DNA of 64,000 bases, taken from Gnetum montanum (taxonomy: Eukaryota; Streptophyta; Gnetopsida; Gnetales; Gnetaceae). The stretch is from contig MNCI01006679.1 in NCBI GenBank assembly GCA_015680685.1, positions 246,501 to 310,500 on the forward strand, written 5' to 3'. The notes under the pieces were generated by a model, which was not told the DNA's origin, searched no databases, and saw only the letters and a program-made list of their open reading frames with translations. Shown here in pieces: positions 10,828 through 24,640 of this stretch. Position 1 is the stretch's first letter. Every line of letters begins with the position of its first letter. Position numbers and translations under genes: made by a program.

Positions 10828-12475
10828 GCAAACACTTCAAAATATGAAGTGCGAAAGCTTACTGATTAAGCAACATATTAGTGCCATATTTTAACCATGA
10901 AATCAAGATTTGGAACTCATAATTAACTCTATGGTCCTTTCCTTATAGCCAACTATAACCCTTAACCTAACCTTATCCCATCATCATCACAAGCACTTTT
11001 TGGCATGGTTGGATACTACTAAATCAAGCATAGAGAGCGAACATTGGTATTGGACCTATAGTGCTATTTTTTATTCTTTGTTGATGTCTCTTAGGTCAAT
11101 CCTCTAAACATGAACAAAGAGGGGCTTCCAACTTGAGGTAATATTTTATTGTAAATGTAAGATTTGTAGTCCATGAGCTGCAATCTTGCATACTTTAACT
11201 TTTTGAGGTTGAAAAATGCCTCAAAAGTTGCTATTGCCTCACTTCCCAAGTGGAAAAAGTTACCTCATGTCTATATTTTGGCTTGGGAAGGTTGAAAATG
11301 CCTTGGGAATTACCAAATTTATCATTTTCATGGGTTTTTGTAGGGGTATAGCCTCAACTACGTTGGAACCATCTACCCCTACTATAGATGGTATTAGGTT
11401 TTTATTTTCCATCAAAACCTAGTTTAGTCACCAAAAAAAAACCAATGTAGATGCACATATTTAGTGTTGGAATTTTTGGGATTTCCATTTTCTGAATAGT
11501 GGTAAATGTAGTTATTGTAAGTCTTCAACAATTGTAGCATGGCTAGCATAGACATCATGCTTACAAGTAGTTTTCAACAATCTTAGCATACTCCACTAGA
11601 GTTAGCATAGTTGAGATGGTGCTAGTGTAGTCACAAAAGTCCATTTAAAATTAATAGTATTTGGATGGGCTTTGGTGCCTATGATGTATCAAGACTTACT
11701 ATAAATGATCGCCTACACTACCGTTACACTTGCAAATAAACATTAGTCTATGAATAATCATGACAGTGATGTACAAAGCCTAAAATCAGCAATTCCATAG
11801 CCTATATAAGTCAAACATGAGTACCTTATTGGGGTTTACAACTTTTTGAGCAGTACTAAGTTCAATTGTTTCACAACTTTAAAAGAAATTTTGCATTTTT
11901 GCAACCAAGAGCCTTTTGTAACCTTGAACCATCTTTGAGAGAAAATTAGTATCTATAGTGGGCATTAGAGACTCTTAATGTGATACCATTACATGAAGGG
12001 TGGAATACCATATGTGACAAAAGTGGTAGATTCTAGTGGAAACTAGTAGGGAATTGCCATAAATTAGGGTTAAGAAGTATTCAGATCATGGGGTTTGAGT
12101 GCAAAATGAAATCTACCAGCTTCAATGAACCTCAAGATCTAAACAAATGAACTTCTTGTGCACCCAAGCACACAAATTTGTACTTCTTGAACCTTGTACC
12201 TTATGCATTTTTCATTTCAATAAATTTATAGTTCATCATTATGTAGATTTAAGTTTATGTTTCAATTTCTATGTCTATTTTAATTTTGAATCTACAATTC
12301 CATTTCTATTTTCACCATTGTTTACATTTCTATATATGTTTTCATAAGTCCCTGGGTGATTGGCTAGAGTGTCTAGGATGCCTTGACTCCCATGTTTTAA
12401 ATGCCTTTGGGATTCAAGGCTAAAACTATTTAGCACCTAGGATTTTCTAGTTTCCATTCCAGCAACCAAATTTTC
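10828..12475 (+). mobile_element. 3' LTR of T1
   Basis: The start (AAACACTTCAAAAT) resembles the TGAAACACC-CAAAATTT start of the T4 and T5 LTRs. The middle shares GAAAAATGCCTCA and nearby words with the T2 LTR (11208 against 22270), and the end (GATTTTCTAGT...TTTTCC) matches the T2 LTR end. A TATA box (TATATAAG) is at 11813-11820. At about 11520-11640 it carries GCTAGCATAG and TTAGCATAGTTGAG words of the same kind as the 190 bp array at 3990-5580, tying the two to one element. No primer site follows, as expected for a 3' LTR. Confidence 0.6.
11813..11820 (+). promoter_or_regulatory. TATA box in T1 LTR
   Basis: TATATAAG at the same relative place as TATA boxes in the T2, T3, T4 and T5 LTRs. 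Confidence 0.5.
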
Positions 12476-13899
12476 CAGATCCAACACATAATAAAAATTT
12501 TTGGAGGTTTAATACAAAATACATGTTATCCATACTTGAAGGTAGGTGACTTCTTAGAATTTCAAGGTTCTTAGACTCACATTGCCTATGGGGCTAGAAA
12601 GACATTTTACCCATGTCTAAAGGTACTCCTTTGACCAATGACCAATTCTTATTTAAATAAGCTACATAGTTAATAAATTAATTCCTTGTACTTCATTGCT
12701 AAGTAATGATATTTCTTACAGTTGTCATAGTATTAATATTGTTAGTTTTGGGATAATACAATACGATGTCACTAAAAAGTATTATAGACTTATTTTGGTT
12801 CTTAGATAGATAGGATAATGGTTATTTTATGCATGCATTACACATATAATTAATTATGCTAATGGTAAGGCACATTACGTCTCATTTTCTATAATCCTTG
12901 CTATTATGATTCTATATCATTATCATTTAATGGTTTTGTATGACATAGTATTATTTTATTAAAGTAATACTAACATGTGTGGTTTTGAAGATAACTATGA
13001 GTTACATTCAACTCTTTGAGTACCCATGAACACTTGTAGATGTGGTTATACAAGAGAATTAATGATACAAGGCTACTCTAGGTAGGATCTACTTGGATAA
13101 ATTTTGTGTTTCATAATTGATGATCAATTTCCCATCATGTTGTAGCTCTTGGATACTTTAACAATCATTATTATTTTCCTACATATTCATACTCATTCAT
13201 TGATTTAGCAATTTTTATCAAATCATATCCTAAACCTTAGTTTACTTACCTTGGCTAAAATCCTTCCTTAAAATAATTTTGACATAAAAAATCTAACATT
13301 TTAAGCATAATCTATGATGAGGAACCTTTCAATTGTCTTTACACATTTAGAATACCCATCCCATCAAATTTTGCAAAAATTTTGAAAATTTCGAAGATAA
13401 TGTTATAGATATGATATATGAGGACCTATGATATTACATCAATGATGATGCATCTTTGATGTTACTCTAATAAAAATCTATATATATGTGAAAACCATTA
13501 GAAATTTTTTCCATTACATCATTTTACAAAAGAAGAGTTCATGTTGTTTTTTCTTTCTAAAAACACTTACAACACCATATCCTCCTTACTGCATGTTCGA
13601 TTTAAGCCATTCTTTATTCCTTTTACTCATGGAATGATCATCTTAGATGTGGAGAAGAGCATTATGCTTAGTTTTTGAAAATTGCAAAAAGTTCTTTTGA
13701 CACTTGAAAGAATATTTAATTGTAAGAACCGTATGAATTAATCACATTATAATCTAACATAGGCCAACAAAGTCAATGTTTCTTTCTAATTTGTCATTTT
13801 AATACATTTTAGATAATAAATCAAAGATAGCGATTAGGAATTGTTATGAATTTTTTTTGAAATTTTTTTGTATTCTTGAATTTTCTTATGTTTGTAGAT
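12476..13899. other. AT-rich unassigned DNA
   Basis: No coding similarity, LTR or tandem structure is recognised. Probably old repeat relics. Confidence 0.3.
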
Positions 13900-14515
13900 A
13901 TCAAATAAGAGAATATCCAAAGCTAAAAGACCATTATAATGATAGGAAAAGAGGTCTAGAGAAATAGAATGAGGATGAGACATTGATCAAACTCCTTCTA
14001 TAGAATAAGAAATGTAGTCATCCTCGATCCATTAGCCTACACCTGCAATAGGGAAATCTATTTAGGTAGAAGCTAATGTGTCACTAGTTTCAAAAACTAG
14101 ATGATAAAAGGAAAAGACCAATGGAGGAACCACTACCATCTTGAATGTGATCTCATTACATTAATTTTTATTTTATTTTGTTTTTTTTTTCTATCATGTG
14201 TCAACCAAATAAGAGAATATTCAAAGCTAAAAGATCATCACAATGATGGGAAAAGAAATCTAGAGAAATAGAAAGAGGATAAGACACAAATCAAGCTCCT
14301 CCTATAGAATAAGAGATTTAGTCATATTCGATCCATCAGCCTACACTTGCAATAGAGAAATTTGTTCAAGTAAAAGCTAATGCACCACCAGTTCTAGAAA
14401 CCATATGATAAAAGGAAAAGGCTAATGGAGGAGCCACCACCATAATGATGTGATGCCACTACATCAATTTTTAATTTATTTTATTTTGTTTCTATCATGT
14501 CTCAATCATGCATTG
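13900..14515. repeat. 304 bp tandem duplication
   Basis: Two adjacent direct copies with about 80 percent identity by eye. AAGAGAATAT starts at 13907 and 14211 (offset 304), and each copy ends in a T-rich run plus CTATCATG. Both copies hold an interrupted reading frame with words such as PTLAIEK and KANGG, so this may be a duplicated piece of a decayed gag-like gene. The source is not recognised. Confidence 0.75.
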
Positions 14516-16293
14516 CATGATAATTTTGTAACACCACTCAAATAAAGATGCAACATTAATAGTAGAGTTAATTATGTATATATGTCATGATGCCAAGTCC
14601 ATGTAATCCCACAAGTTTGTAATAAATGTTATTCTTCTTTTGTTTGAAATCAAGAATGAGTTTTCAATTAGTTATAGGGGTATGATGAAATACTTTTATT
14701 ATGGACTATGATATCATAGATGCGATATTGTAGCTTGACATATCTTGTTAGAGATATAATTTAGTGGGCCATGATCATACCTATAACTAAGATTCCACCA
14801 TTGCATCGAAAATAAGTTTTTGGCCAACATTTAGCAAAATTGTTGTTGTTTATTTCTATAAAGTTAGAAGTAGTTATGAGTTCCCACAATATGATGAATT
14901 GCAGTTTTCCAACATATTTTTCTGAGTAGATTATTCCTAGATATAATTCATAAACGATAATAAAGATGAAGATTATTTTTCATTATTATAGTGTCTCATA
15001 TAGAATAGATTTACTTTTCCATGTTGTTTATTTTTTACTATGTTATTTACATTTTCTATGCCATTTACTATTCCAATGTTTATTAGTAAGGTGGAATAAG
15101 TACAACTAGTTTCATGTGCAACGTGTAAATTTTTGGTAATCCACTAATGACTTTTCTTAATTCACTCAATAGTAAAGTTACATCATAGTAACAATTACAT
15201 TAGCCTAGGATGTGTATAGAAAACCAAGAACAAATACTTATTCCCATAGGATAAAATAGCTTTACATTTCATTACCCTTAGAAGTAGAATTTCTAATCAT
15301 TTGTAATATGTTTATACTTAGCAGCCTTAAGAGCCACATATCATTTGATCATATACTTTACTAAGAGTTAAGCCATACATTTTACACCTCATTAACTCTT
15401 AATCATAAATTTTATTACTATTAATTATTTACAAATTCACATCAATAAGCAAACAAAAAATCTTAATATACTCTATACTATGCTCTTAGTTCACTCTATT
15501 TGGTTTCTATTATTTTTTATTTCCTATATTTTTTCTTCATTTTTTATACCTTTAAATATTTCAAAAAATAAATCCAAATTCAGTTTTTTAAATTTTTGGA
15601 TAGGAATTACAAGTTTCTATGGCTCATTGTTAATAGCAATTTCTAAGTTGCTAGCTATTGTGACTTATAGTAAGCTTATGTATATTTATCAATATAAATA
15701 TTTAAACTTGGATTAGTTATTATGGGTCATTACAACTTGTAGTAATCCATATTTTAAACTAACAAACAAATAATTCAAATATTAATAGTTAAAGATAAAT
15801 TGTGAGTTGTTTTGACTTACAACTCATACTTATAAAAAACATAGGTTCTATTCTAGAATTCTTTTACGAATGATTGTGAACATAGTTTCTTGCATGTGAA
15901 TAGTTACTAGTTATATTTTCTTGACTACAAGTAACTGTGGCTTTCAATTAATCATAGTTTGATGAACTATCTTTTACATAAGACATTTTATATTTTGAAT
16001 CCTTGGTTTCCTTTTAAGTTAAAACTCAAACTTAGAGAGGATTTCATATATATCTCTAGTCATTCATATAGTCCACAAGTCTACTATGAGGTTCTTGTTA
16101 GAATAGAGATAATGTTTGAAATTCATTCTAGTGCTTTAGTAGCTCTAATATCTTATTGTAGATGATTGTGACTAGCATTGGGTCTCATTTTGTGTACTGT
16201 AAGCTTATGCAACTCATAATTTGATCATAGTTTCCTACCAAATACATAAAAACAATCATAATAGGTGTAAATTGAAATGATAACTCTAATGCA
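14516..16293. other. AT-rich unassigned DNA
   Basis: Short open frames (15480-15716, 15959-16165) consist of hydrophobic residues expected from AT-rich DNA and are not supported as genes. No repeat structure seen. Confidence 0.3.
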
Positions 16294-17430
16294 TTGATAA
16301 CTGAAGATATTACTAAAGTTAATTTTTGTACTTTCATGGAAAATATCAATGTTGATGATTCTAATAGAAAAATGGGTTTTAGAATTGGGGCTATATGTTT
16401 ATCTAGTGGTAAATGGATTTATATTTTCATTAATGGTGGAGATGAAGAAAATGTGATTTTTACTAAGACTATTCAAAGATTAACTCTATTCAAATTTCTT
16501 CATTCAAGGTCCTATAAAGTTTAATAGCTTTCCAAAGATTATTATAAATAAGTAAAAGAGAAATGCATTCTTTCCTTTAAGTTTGGTTGCTATCCCGATA
16601 AGGTATCATGTGAAATTCTTCTAATTTATTATGTTGATGTAATTCTTGGTAGATCTTGGAAATTTAACAAAAAGCCTACTTTTGATGAGGAAAAAAAAAT
16701 ATTTGGTTTGTGCATAGGATATCTCATAAATTGGTTCTCATGTCTTTACATTAATTTAAGAAAAATAGTTTTACTAATGCAATTTTGATTTTGTTGATTA
16801 AGAAAGAGTATGTTCAAGCTCATGAGCAAGCTAGGCTTGATTTCATCATTATCTCAATACTTGCAACATCTAAGGAGTAATAAAATGAAATATATACAAG
16901 GGTACATTGGAAGGGCTTTCTTCTACTAGGTTTATTTAGCATCAAATGGACTTTATAGTAGGGGTAACCATACCAAATGAAAGAGCCTACTAGATAACTC
17001 CATATTAGATGAAGAAGCTTTAAAAGTATCTTAGTAAATTATTTTTAAATAGTTTCATTAAGAAGTTAATATCCTTGTGTGTGGTACTAATAGTGTTAGT
17101 TCCTAAGAAGGACATTGATAATTTGAGAATGTGCATTGATTCCAAGGTTATTAATAAGATAACCATAATGTACCATTTTTCTATTCCTAGTATTGATGAT
17201 AGTCTTAATACCCTTGTTAATGTTGAAGTATTTTTCATGATTTATTTGAAGAGTGGATATCATCAAATAAGTATTAGATAAAGGGATTAGTGAAAAATTA
17301 CTTTCAAAACTTTGGATGGATTTTATGAGTAGTTAACCATTTAATTTTGACTAATCAATGCTCTTGCTATTTTTATAAGGTTAATGGATGATGTGTTGAG
17401 AGAATTAGCTAGTATATGTTATTCAGTTTT
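16294..17430 (+). pseudogene. G1: protease-RT relic of a non-Tat Ty3/gypsy element
   Basis: The piece begins with a protease-like stretch: FINGGDEENVI at about 16425-16455 matches the D-G-G-S-x-E-N site of plant gypsy proteases with Asp replaced by Asn. VDVILGRSWKFNKKPTFD at about 16630-16690 matches the LLGRPWQFDR region. RT follows: RMCIDSKVINKITI, FSIPSIDD and LKSGYHQISIR at about 17130-17280, then KTLDGFYE and NALAIF to about 17400. The SGYHQI form is typical of chromoviruses and relatives and differs from the Tat RT here. Several stops and shifts break it. RNase H and integrase are absent, and no LTR could be matched, so this is a truncated fragment. Confidence 0.8.
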
Positions 17431-19200
17431 GTGATGTTTAGATTACCAGGTTCAAAGAAACTAGAAACAATTATATTATATTTGATATTAAATAGAAGTT
17501 GAGGGATAAAACACACCATGACAAACTAATGTCCACAGTGTTGCATATTAAAGTTGCAAATAACTAGCTTGGTATGAAAAAAGAGTCATAGTTGTCATAC
17601 TTTACATATTTCTATATTATTTTAATATAGATCATACTAACAATCAAATGAAGAAAAATGTATATAAAGGTATTGAAAAACCATCATGTCAATAGACATA
17701 GATAGATATGACCTATAGTTAAAATTAGTTATAAGATTAAAATAATACAATTAAGGCAAACATAACATAATGAATAAATGCCATATTACATAAATATCAT
17801 GGTTTTATATTGAGAACCTTCTTGTTGTTACATAATATGGACCTTATTTAACATGTTAAGCTTAGTAGAACATAACAAATTTAACACCATCCCTCAAGCT
17901 TAATATGAAGATAAAACTATGTGTTTTACTATATAAATATTATAAAAATTTTCTAAGTTAAATGATAAATAAAATATCACTTCTTATAGATATCTATGAC
18001 ATAACTTAAATTAGAGATTTTATTTACTACTAATGGCTATGTAATAAGCATATTTAGTTGCAATTCCATCAAAAATTTCATTTAAATTAGAGCATTGTAT
18101 GACTAAAATATTTACATCCCTAATGATTAAAGATATAAATTATAAAGTATAAAGTGATGATGATCATATTTCATTTTCTAAAAAATGTTATAAATTCTTT
18201 TAGTCATTAAATTTCATATAAAATAAAAAGAAGTATGATAAGAGATATCAAGGGTAACTATCTCCTTAAAATTTTATTATAAAATAATAGTTGAGTTAAC
18301 TATATAAAATAAATATATGCATATCATGATAATTTTAAAAGTAAAAATGTCACCATCAAAAGAACCTACTAAAGATATAATCTTACAAACAAGAAAATAC
18401 AAAGTAAACTAAGTCATGAAACAAGATAAGCATATATATTTGCACTTAAAAAGGCTATCATATATACTAGAAGATGATTCATCACTTGACTTTGAGGTTG
18501 TGTCCTTTACTATGGAATTTTTTGGAATTCAAGGATTCTTAGGTTGTGCTATCAAAATTATTTTTACATAGAAGATCATTTGAGGAGTTTATTTTTTATT
18601 TTATTGTATGTAGCTAGAAGTTGTAGTGGATAGATAGTTAGGACAAATGGTAATTAATAATCTTTCTTAATAACTATCTATAATAAATCTTTGTAGTGAG
18701 ATGTAAAATATTATATTACCAACTACTCTTGTAAAATATTTATCATGGTACATAATCTTTTCTGATTCTGATTAAATGTTTTAATCAGTTCATTCTTTTT
18801 TTTTTTTATCTATTGTATCCACTTTGGCTTTTTCAATGTAACTCAAACTTTTAAGTACATTTCATAACTTCAATGGCTCAATTATTTTTAATATCCTATG
18901 TCATTGAAACATTTTTTATCATCATCTCCAATGTCCAAATTTTATGTCACATGTCAGGTATGACGTTATTTTTGTTTTCTTATCGTCTAAAGTGTCATTT
19001 CAACATTTAGTGTCATCTTCTACATCGATCTTGAATTGTAGCTTGTACATTAGCTTTGATGTTGTTAATGTCTAGTATCATTTTATATTTTGATACTTTG
19101 TGTCATTACTCTATATTAATTACATCTTCAAAATTTCTATAGCTACATACATTGCTTTTTATCTAAAATCTTTTATAAAATCCAATGCATTATTTTTATA
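17431..19200. other. AT-rich unassigned DNA
   Basis: No genes or repeats recognised. Words with ATGTCAT recur between 18890 and 19110, but I see no regular period. Confidence 0.3.
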
Positions 19201-19220
19201 GATCCATGAGGCATTTCTAG

Positions 19221-19232
19221 TTTATAAATAGG
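19221..19232 (+). promoter_or_regulatory. Candidate TATA box in an unplaced LTR-like stretch
   Basis: TTTATAAATAGGACTATAT lies in a stretch (about 18900-19400) whose layout resembles an LTR U3-R region: a strong TATA box, then a leader with TCAATAAATTG. No paired LTR was found in the window, so its owner is unknown. Confidence 0.35.
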
Positions 19233-19239
19233 ACTATAT

Positions 19240-22137
19240 CCCTAATCAATAAATTGTTATACATTAACTAAAACTCATGGGAGGAAAAGAAAACTTATTT
19301 TCCAAACACTTATTTTAGCAGTTGTCTTCATGAGCATCAAAATCTCTAACTTCCAATCTCATGGATTGTCTTTTAGCAGGTTTTCCCTAATCTCTAACTT
19401 CATAATTATTCACTACTATGAGGATATTTTGTTACCTTCATTTTTTCTAATCTAGAAGTAAAGTTTATCTTTTATTTTCCATAATTGGGTTTATTCTATT
19501 AAGTGCTTATCCAATTTTTCTCTCTCAAAATTCATAATTGATTCTTTTTTAAGGTTCTTGCATCATGTAAGAATAATAATTTTATTGTAACATATACTAT
19601 TTCTTTATACTATACTACTTTTCTCTAACTACTATTTCACAAAATTCAATTCCTTATGTCTAACATGTGTTTGATAAAAAATGACTTATATTATTAGTTT
19701 TTCTATTGATCTATAAGTTTCCTTTTTATTTGAGATATATCTTCAATTATTTAGCACCCACGGAATTTTTGGATCATATGTGTAAGATTTCTATGAATTC
19801 AATTATAACAATTCTCATTGCAAAATCTTTTTAGTGATAGAGGACCTATTCATAAGTAATTAGCATTATTTTTTAGGATCTACTTACCAATAGATTTTTA
19901 TTTCTTTTTAAGTCTATTTGATGCATCATGTTAAAAATTTTGACATCACATCATTTTCCTCTACTACAACTACATTTTTCTTAAGTTGTTACCTTCCAAT
20001 GTTCTCTTGCAAGTTATAGTTCTATTTCTAGGTGATGGGAAGTGGGTATTTCCTACACCTAACCATATGAGTCACAAGCATGTACATACAATCTAGTCAA
20101 ATTCCATTAACTCCTTCTCCATAAGTGGCCTATGTCCTTAGCAAGTAAAACATGTGGTCACTAGTCATTGTTTTTCCAGTGATCACTTGTGTTAACTTTG
20201 TTTATATGGCTATGTGTGATTGAGTTGTGAGATATTTATTATTCAAATTTTTATTATTTTCTTTATCTATAAAATGATTAACTGAAGGAAGGATTGAAAT
20301 ATTAACTTTACTAATTAATAACTAAACTATCCAAAATTTGGAGCATCCATTCCCACCTTTTGTATACATAACAAATGTATAAATAATATTGTTGGATTAG
20401 AAACTGTTTACTATTGGGTGTACCAAGTATTCACTCCTAAGATCACCAAGCATTATTATATTATGCTCAAAGTGTTTGTACTCATGTTACTTATGAATTA
20501 GAATATTAAATTCTTAAGTAAAAGAAAGTAAACTATAGTTAAGTAGAATGCTAGAAAATAAAATTATACTAATCTAAGTGATATAATGAAGAGAAGAAAT
20601 CTTGATGTTATTTTTTTCATGCAATTATGTTCAAGTACATATTGCACCTGAATAAAATTTTTTACAATCAATTCAATCCATATGTGCATGTACTCAATGA
20701 GAAATTTTGTTGAGTTCTACAAGAGAAAACTGCAAGAGTTTAGCTAAGGAATTAAAAAATAGTACCATAAATGTGGTTCATGTGCATGATTATATAGGCT
20801 TTTAGAGGATCAGCATTGATGCATATGTGTGAACGTAGCTTGAGATGCATCAATGAGGATGCATTGATTATGCTACATTGATAAACATGTCTCAATGCAG
20901 CTAACTTATTAACACTTCATCATACTCCCATGACTAATTGAAAATTCATCATTAAGTGAACAAAATGGAATCGAGTTTCTTAAAAAATTTTGGAGGTATG
21001 GAACTAACTAGTTAACTTTAACAAATAAAAAAACTCTTGACTGTCATTTTTCATAATTAAAAAATTAGTGTAATGCATAAAGAGATTAGATACTTTTTGG
21101 TAAAAATTAGCATGTGCCTATTGGATGTCAAATGTATGGACAAGGTTTTGTAGCTCATGGTAGTTATTTATTCTTCTAGCTAGGTTTGCATCAACATATA
21201 TTTAATTAGTGAATTTTAATTTGAGAACCTCAATATCTATGTTAGCCACTTCCAATTCCAACTTTTGTTTAGTCTCCTTGTGAAGTTTGATCTTTCCCTT
21301 ATAGAGGAGGCAAGAGCTAGCCACCTACTTCTATAACTTTGATCTAGGCCTCCTTGCTATTAGCATTGCCAACATTACATATTGGATGTTGAAAAGCTCT
21401 ATGTACTTTATTATGTCTTTGATTTATAACTTCTTTAGATAGATCTTTACTTGTTTTTATGCATTAAGACCATTAAATATGGACTACCACATATTATCTC
21501 TTTGTTGGAGTTGTTGAAGGGCTTTATTTTCCTTCATATTTATAAGTTTAACTTCTATTTCATTAATTTCCTTGAGCATATTGACCTAGACCCTGTAATG
21601 ATTTTTAACTCATTTATACTTCTAGGACTCATTCTTCTAGGTAGTGATCTCATTTGTGGTCTTTTGGGAAAGGGCATAAACCTTCTATATCGAGAGATTC
21701 CTATTTTTTGCAAGAAACCTTATCGAATTAAGGTTTACCTTGATAAACCATTCCTACTACTAGAAATATATGCTACCATTTAGTCCTTATGTTGCTTAGC
21801 ATTTCACAAGTGATGATTGTTCCAAGTTAGTTCTAGATTTTTCTTATGAATTTGATTAAGGTCATGGTTAGAGAAATTCATCACATTTTGAGCATAAATG
21901 GAGAAGTACTAAAGGATTTCAATTTCTAATTAAGCTTAATATATCAACAAGAAAGGAACTCAGTATTTCAAAATAATTTAGGACTTATAATTATTTGAAA
22001 AAAATAATTAAGCCCTAATTATGAATTCAAGTTTGAAAAGCTTAAAGTAAAGTTTGGTAGAAGCTATAGTATGAATGAAGCGAAGAAATTAATCTTGAAA
22101 TTAAAAGTTCATGGATTGAAAGAGTGTGTGCAAGCAC
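19240..22137. other. AT-rich unassigned DNA
   Basis: No recognisable coding sequence. The 110-codon open frame at 21451-21783 is hydrophobic, has no motif I know and lies in AT-rich DNA, so I do not call it a gene. Words around GATGCATCAATGAGGATGCA near 20840-20870 form an imperfect local repeat. Confidence 0.3.
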
Positions 22138-23468
22138 TAAAACACCAGAAAAAATCCATGTTGTAACCTTCGTAACCATTACCCAATTAAACCCAAGGCT
22201 AAACGTTCACTATAAATTTGAAAATTGTAATCTAAGAGGCAATTTTTCATACTTTAGATTTTGGGGGCTGAAAAATGCCTCATAAGTTATCGAAGCCTCA
22301 ACCTCCAAGAGAAAAGAAGTCATATTCTGCCTGTATTTGGGCTGGGGGGAGGAGGGGGGGGGGGTTGCGGGGGGNNNNNNNNNNNNNNNNNNNNNNNNAA
22401 TGACCAAAATTGACATTTTGGTGTGTTTTGTGGGGGGTATAACATTTACAACACTAGAAACACCTATGTGGGGTTATGATCCACCTATACCCATTTTTGG
22501 GGGATGTAACATTATCCAACTCTAGCATTGACCCTACATCCCAAAATTGTTGTTGAAAGGTTGAGCATGGATAGAAGATTCTAGCATGGATGAAATTCCC
22601 ATTTACTATTTTTAGTAAACGAAATGGTTTTGATGCCATGGGGATATCAAAATTTACCATACATAGTAACCCAACTATATTTGTATACCTACAAACATCT
22701 ACATGGAGCCAAAATTTGGTGATCAATCAAGCAAAATTTGAAGATAAATTTATGGTCAAAATCCTATAAAAACCAAGCACCAACACCATAGAAAGATTCC
22801 ACACTTTTGCATTTTCAAGCATACTTTTACATTCAAGAGATTTTTCAATCTTGCAAATACATAGCTTCTTGAATTCCCCAAGCATGAAACCTCTAAAGCC
22901 ATTGTGATCCATTTTATCCCCTTTAAGATTGAGTGTTTGGTACCAACCCTAAGCATTTTGATCTTGAGACTCCCAGCATTTCTACTTTTGGTTGCCAAGA
23001 AGCCCCTGTACATCTCATTCCCCCACATCATCAATGTTGTAGATTTGGTGCAAAGAGAAACAAGGTTCAATATCATTGGGAGTTGTAGAGCCTCCGAGTC
23101 ATGGAGCTAACCGTGACACCCAAAGTCATTGGTTTCAATGGAGTATGAACCCCCATTAAAGTCAACCTTCCTACTACTCTAGCCACATATTGTACACATT
23201 CCTTGAACCTTATATATTTCTATTAGAATAAATTTTATAGTTCTATTTATGTGCAAGTTTTATTTATTTGTTTCATTTTAGTGCATTTATGTTCTAGATT
23301 TGTATCTACATTTTCACTTTTGTTACCTAGTTTGACCATCCTTAAGTCCTTGGATGATTTTCTAGACTATGTAGGATATCTCAAATCTTATTTTTCATAG
23401 AGGTCCTTGGGATCTAGGGTTAAAGTTGCTACATTGGGATCTTTAATTTTCTAGTCACAACAATTTTC
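22138..23468 (+). mobile_element. 5' LTR of T2
   Basis: It begins with TAAAACACC, a decayed form of the TGAAACACC start seen in T4 and T5, and ends just before a primer-site-like TAGTGCTAGAAGAAGGAC. A TATA box is at 22765-22770. Several blocks match the T1 LTR. A 24-N gap (22375-22398) sits just after a G-rich run, so the sequence there is unresolved. Short open frames inside are not genes. Confidence 0.7.
22375..22398. other. Assembly gap (24 N)
   Basis: A run of N directly after a poly-G-rich stretch, which probably stalled sequencing. Confidence 0.99.
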
Positions 23469-23486
23469 TAGTGCTAGAAGAAGGAC
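23469..23486 (+). other. Primer binding site of T2
   Basis: TAGTGCTAGAAGAAGGAC follows the LTR end. T3, T4 and T5 have TGGTGCTAGAATAAGG, TGGTGCTAAAAGGAGG and TGATGCTAGAAGGAGG at the same place, giving a consensus TGGTGCTAGAAGGAGGGCC. TGG at the start is what pairing with the CCA end of a tRNA requires. I cannot name the tRNA with confidence. Confidence 0.7.
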
Positions 23487-24640
23487 TTCCATCCAAATTC
23501 TACATCTAAACTTGTGACCAGATTGAAAGAATTGCTTAAATTTTTCAAAACCTTTTCTATATTTTTTACAAAATTTTCTTAACATATTGTTGCTGCAAAA
23601 CCAACACTACAACCCATCCCTCCTACAACCAAAGCCTAGCATAGAAGTTTTAGGTTTTTGGATTTTCAGAATTTTCACAATAATTGCTGTGAGTTTCAAA
23701 GATAGCATTGGCATCCTACCAAGACCTTTACTCCTTTTGCTGGAAAATTTGTCAACTAGACTAGTGTTGTTAATCTTACATTCAAAACAATTTTCCCTTT
23801 TTCTATGAAAATTTTCTAGTAGGGTTAACATTGATAGCTTGCTAAAACTCATATTGTTGAAAAAATCAAACTTGCCATTTTGGATTTTCATTTTTTTTTT
23901 AGCAAGAAACAAAAATTTTCCAAAGTAAACTCCCTTTCCCAAATGTTGAGAAGAGAGGTGTAAGATTCCATATTAACCATCTCCCCTACATCCACCCACA
24001 TCCCCTCCCCCCTCTTTCTTTCTCCCTTTGCTCTCCCAACAATGGTGTGGCTAGCGAGTCTAGCATGGTTGGGGTTTGATACCCACTTTTTGCCTTTTCT
24101 ATGTAAAGGGGCATACCCACTTTGAAAAATACTTACCCCTTTGCAGCCTCCAACCTTTGGCAATGATACCCATTTTGACATTTTTGGAAATTTCATTTCC
24201 TAGAATTTTTATTTTCCTTTGTTAATTAAACATTTTTAAGCCATTTTTAGCATTTTCATCATGTCGTTTAGCCAATTGACCATCCTACCCTTCAACTTCA
24301 CTAATAATAGGTCTAGCCAAAAAGCTATGAAGGTCTATTACTCCAAATACCCTACCATGATTGAATGTAAGTAATCCTTAAGGCTTAGGTGGTGAAGTCC
24401 TTAGTTCTCAGTCATAAATGAAGACCATTGTAACTTCATTTTTGCTAAGATCTAAGCTAGCATGCTAATTCCATGAATGTAGGAAAAAGACAAGAGGAAG
24501 TAATACCTCATACATTGCAATGGGAAGGAGTATATCCATTTTTCATATAATCAAATATCCCTCATCAAAACCTATGCATGTGTGATATCTCAATTAATTA
24601 AGATAGATGAGGGAGATAGAAAGGCTAGCTTAGATGAGTT
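23487..24640 (+). other. T2 leader between primer site and gag
   Basis: No conserved protein. Both-strand open frames here (23587-23942, 23888-24196) lack similarity to gag and are probably chance. Confidence 0.4.

Noticed and set aside
15480-15716. 78-codon hydrophobic ORF, possible membrane protein
   Set aside because: Composition effect of T-rich sequence; no support from context.
21451-21783. 110-codon ORF
   Set aside because: Hydrophobic composition expected from AT-rich DNA, no motif, no neighbouring element structure.
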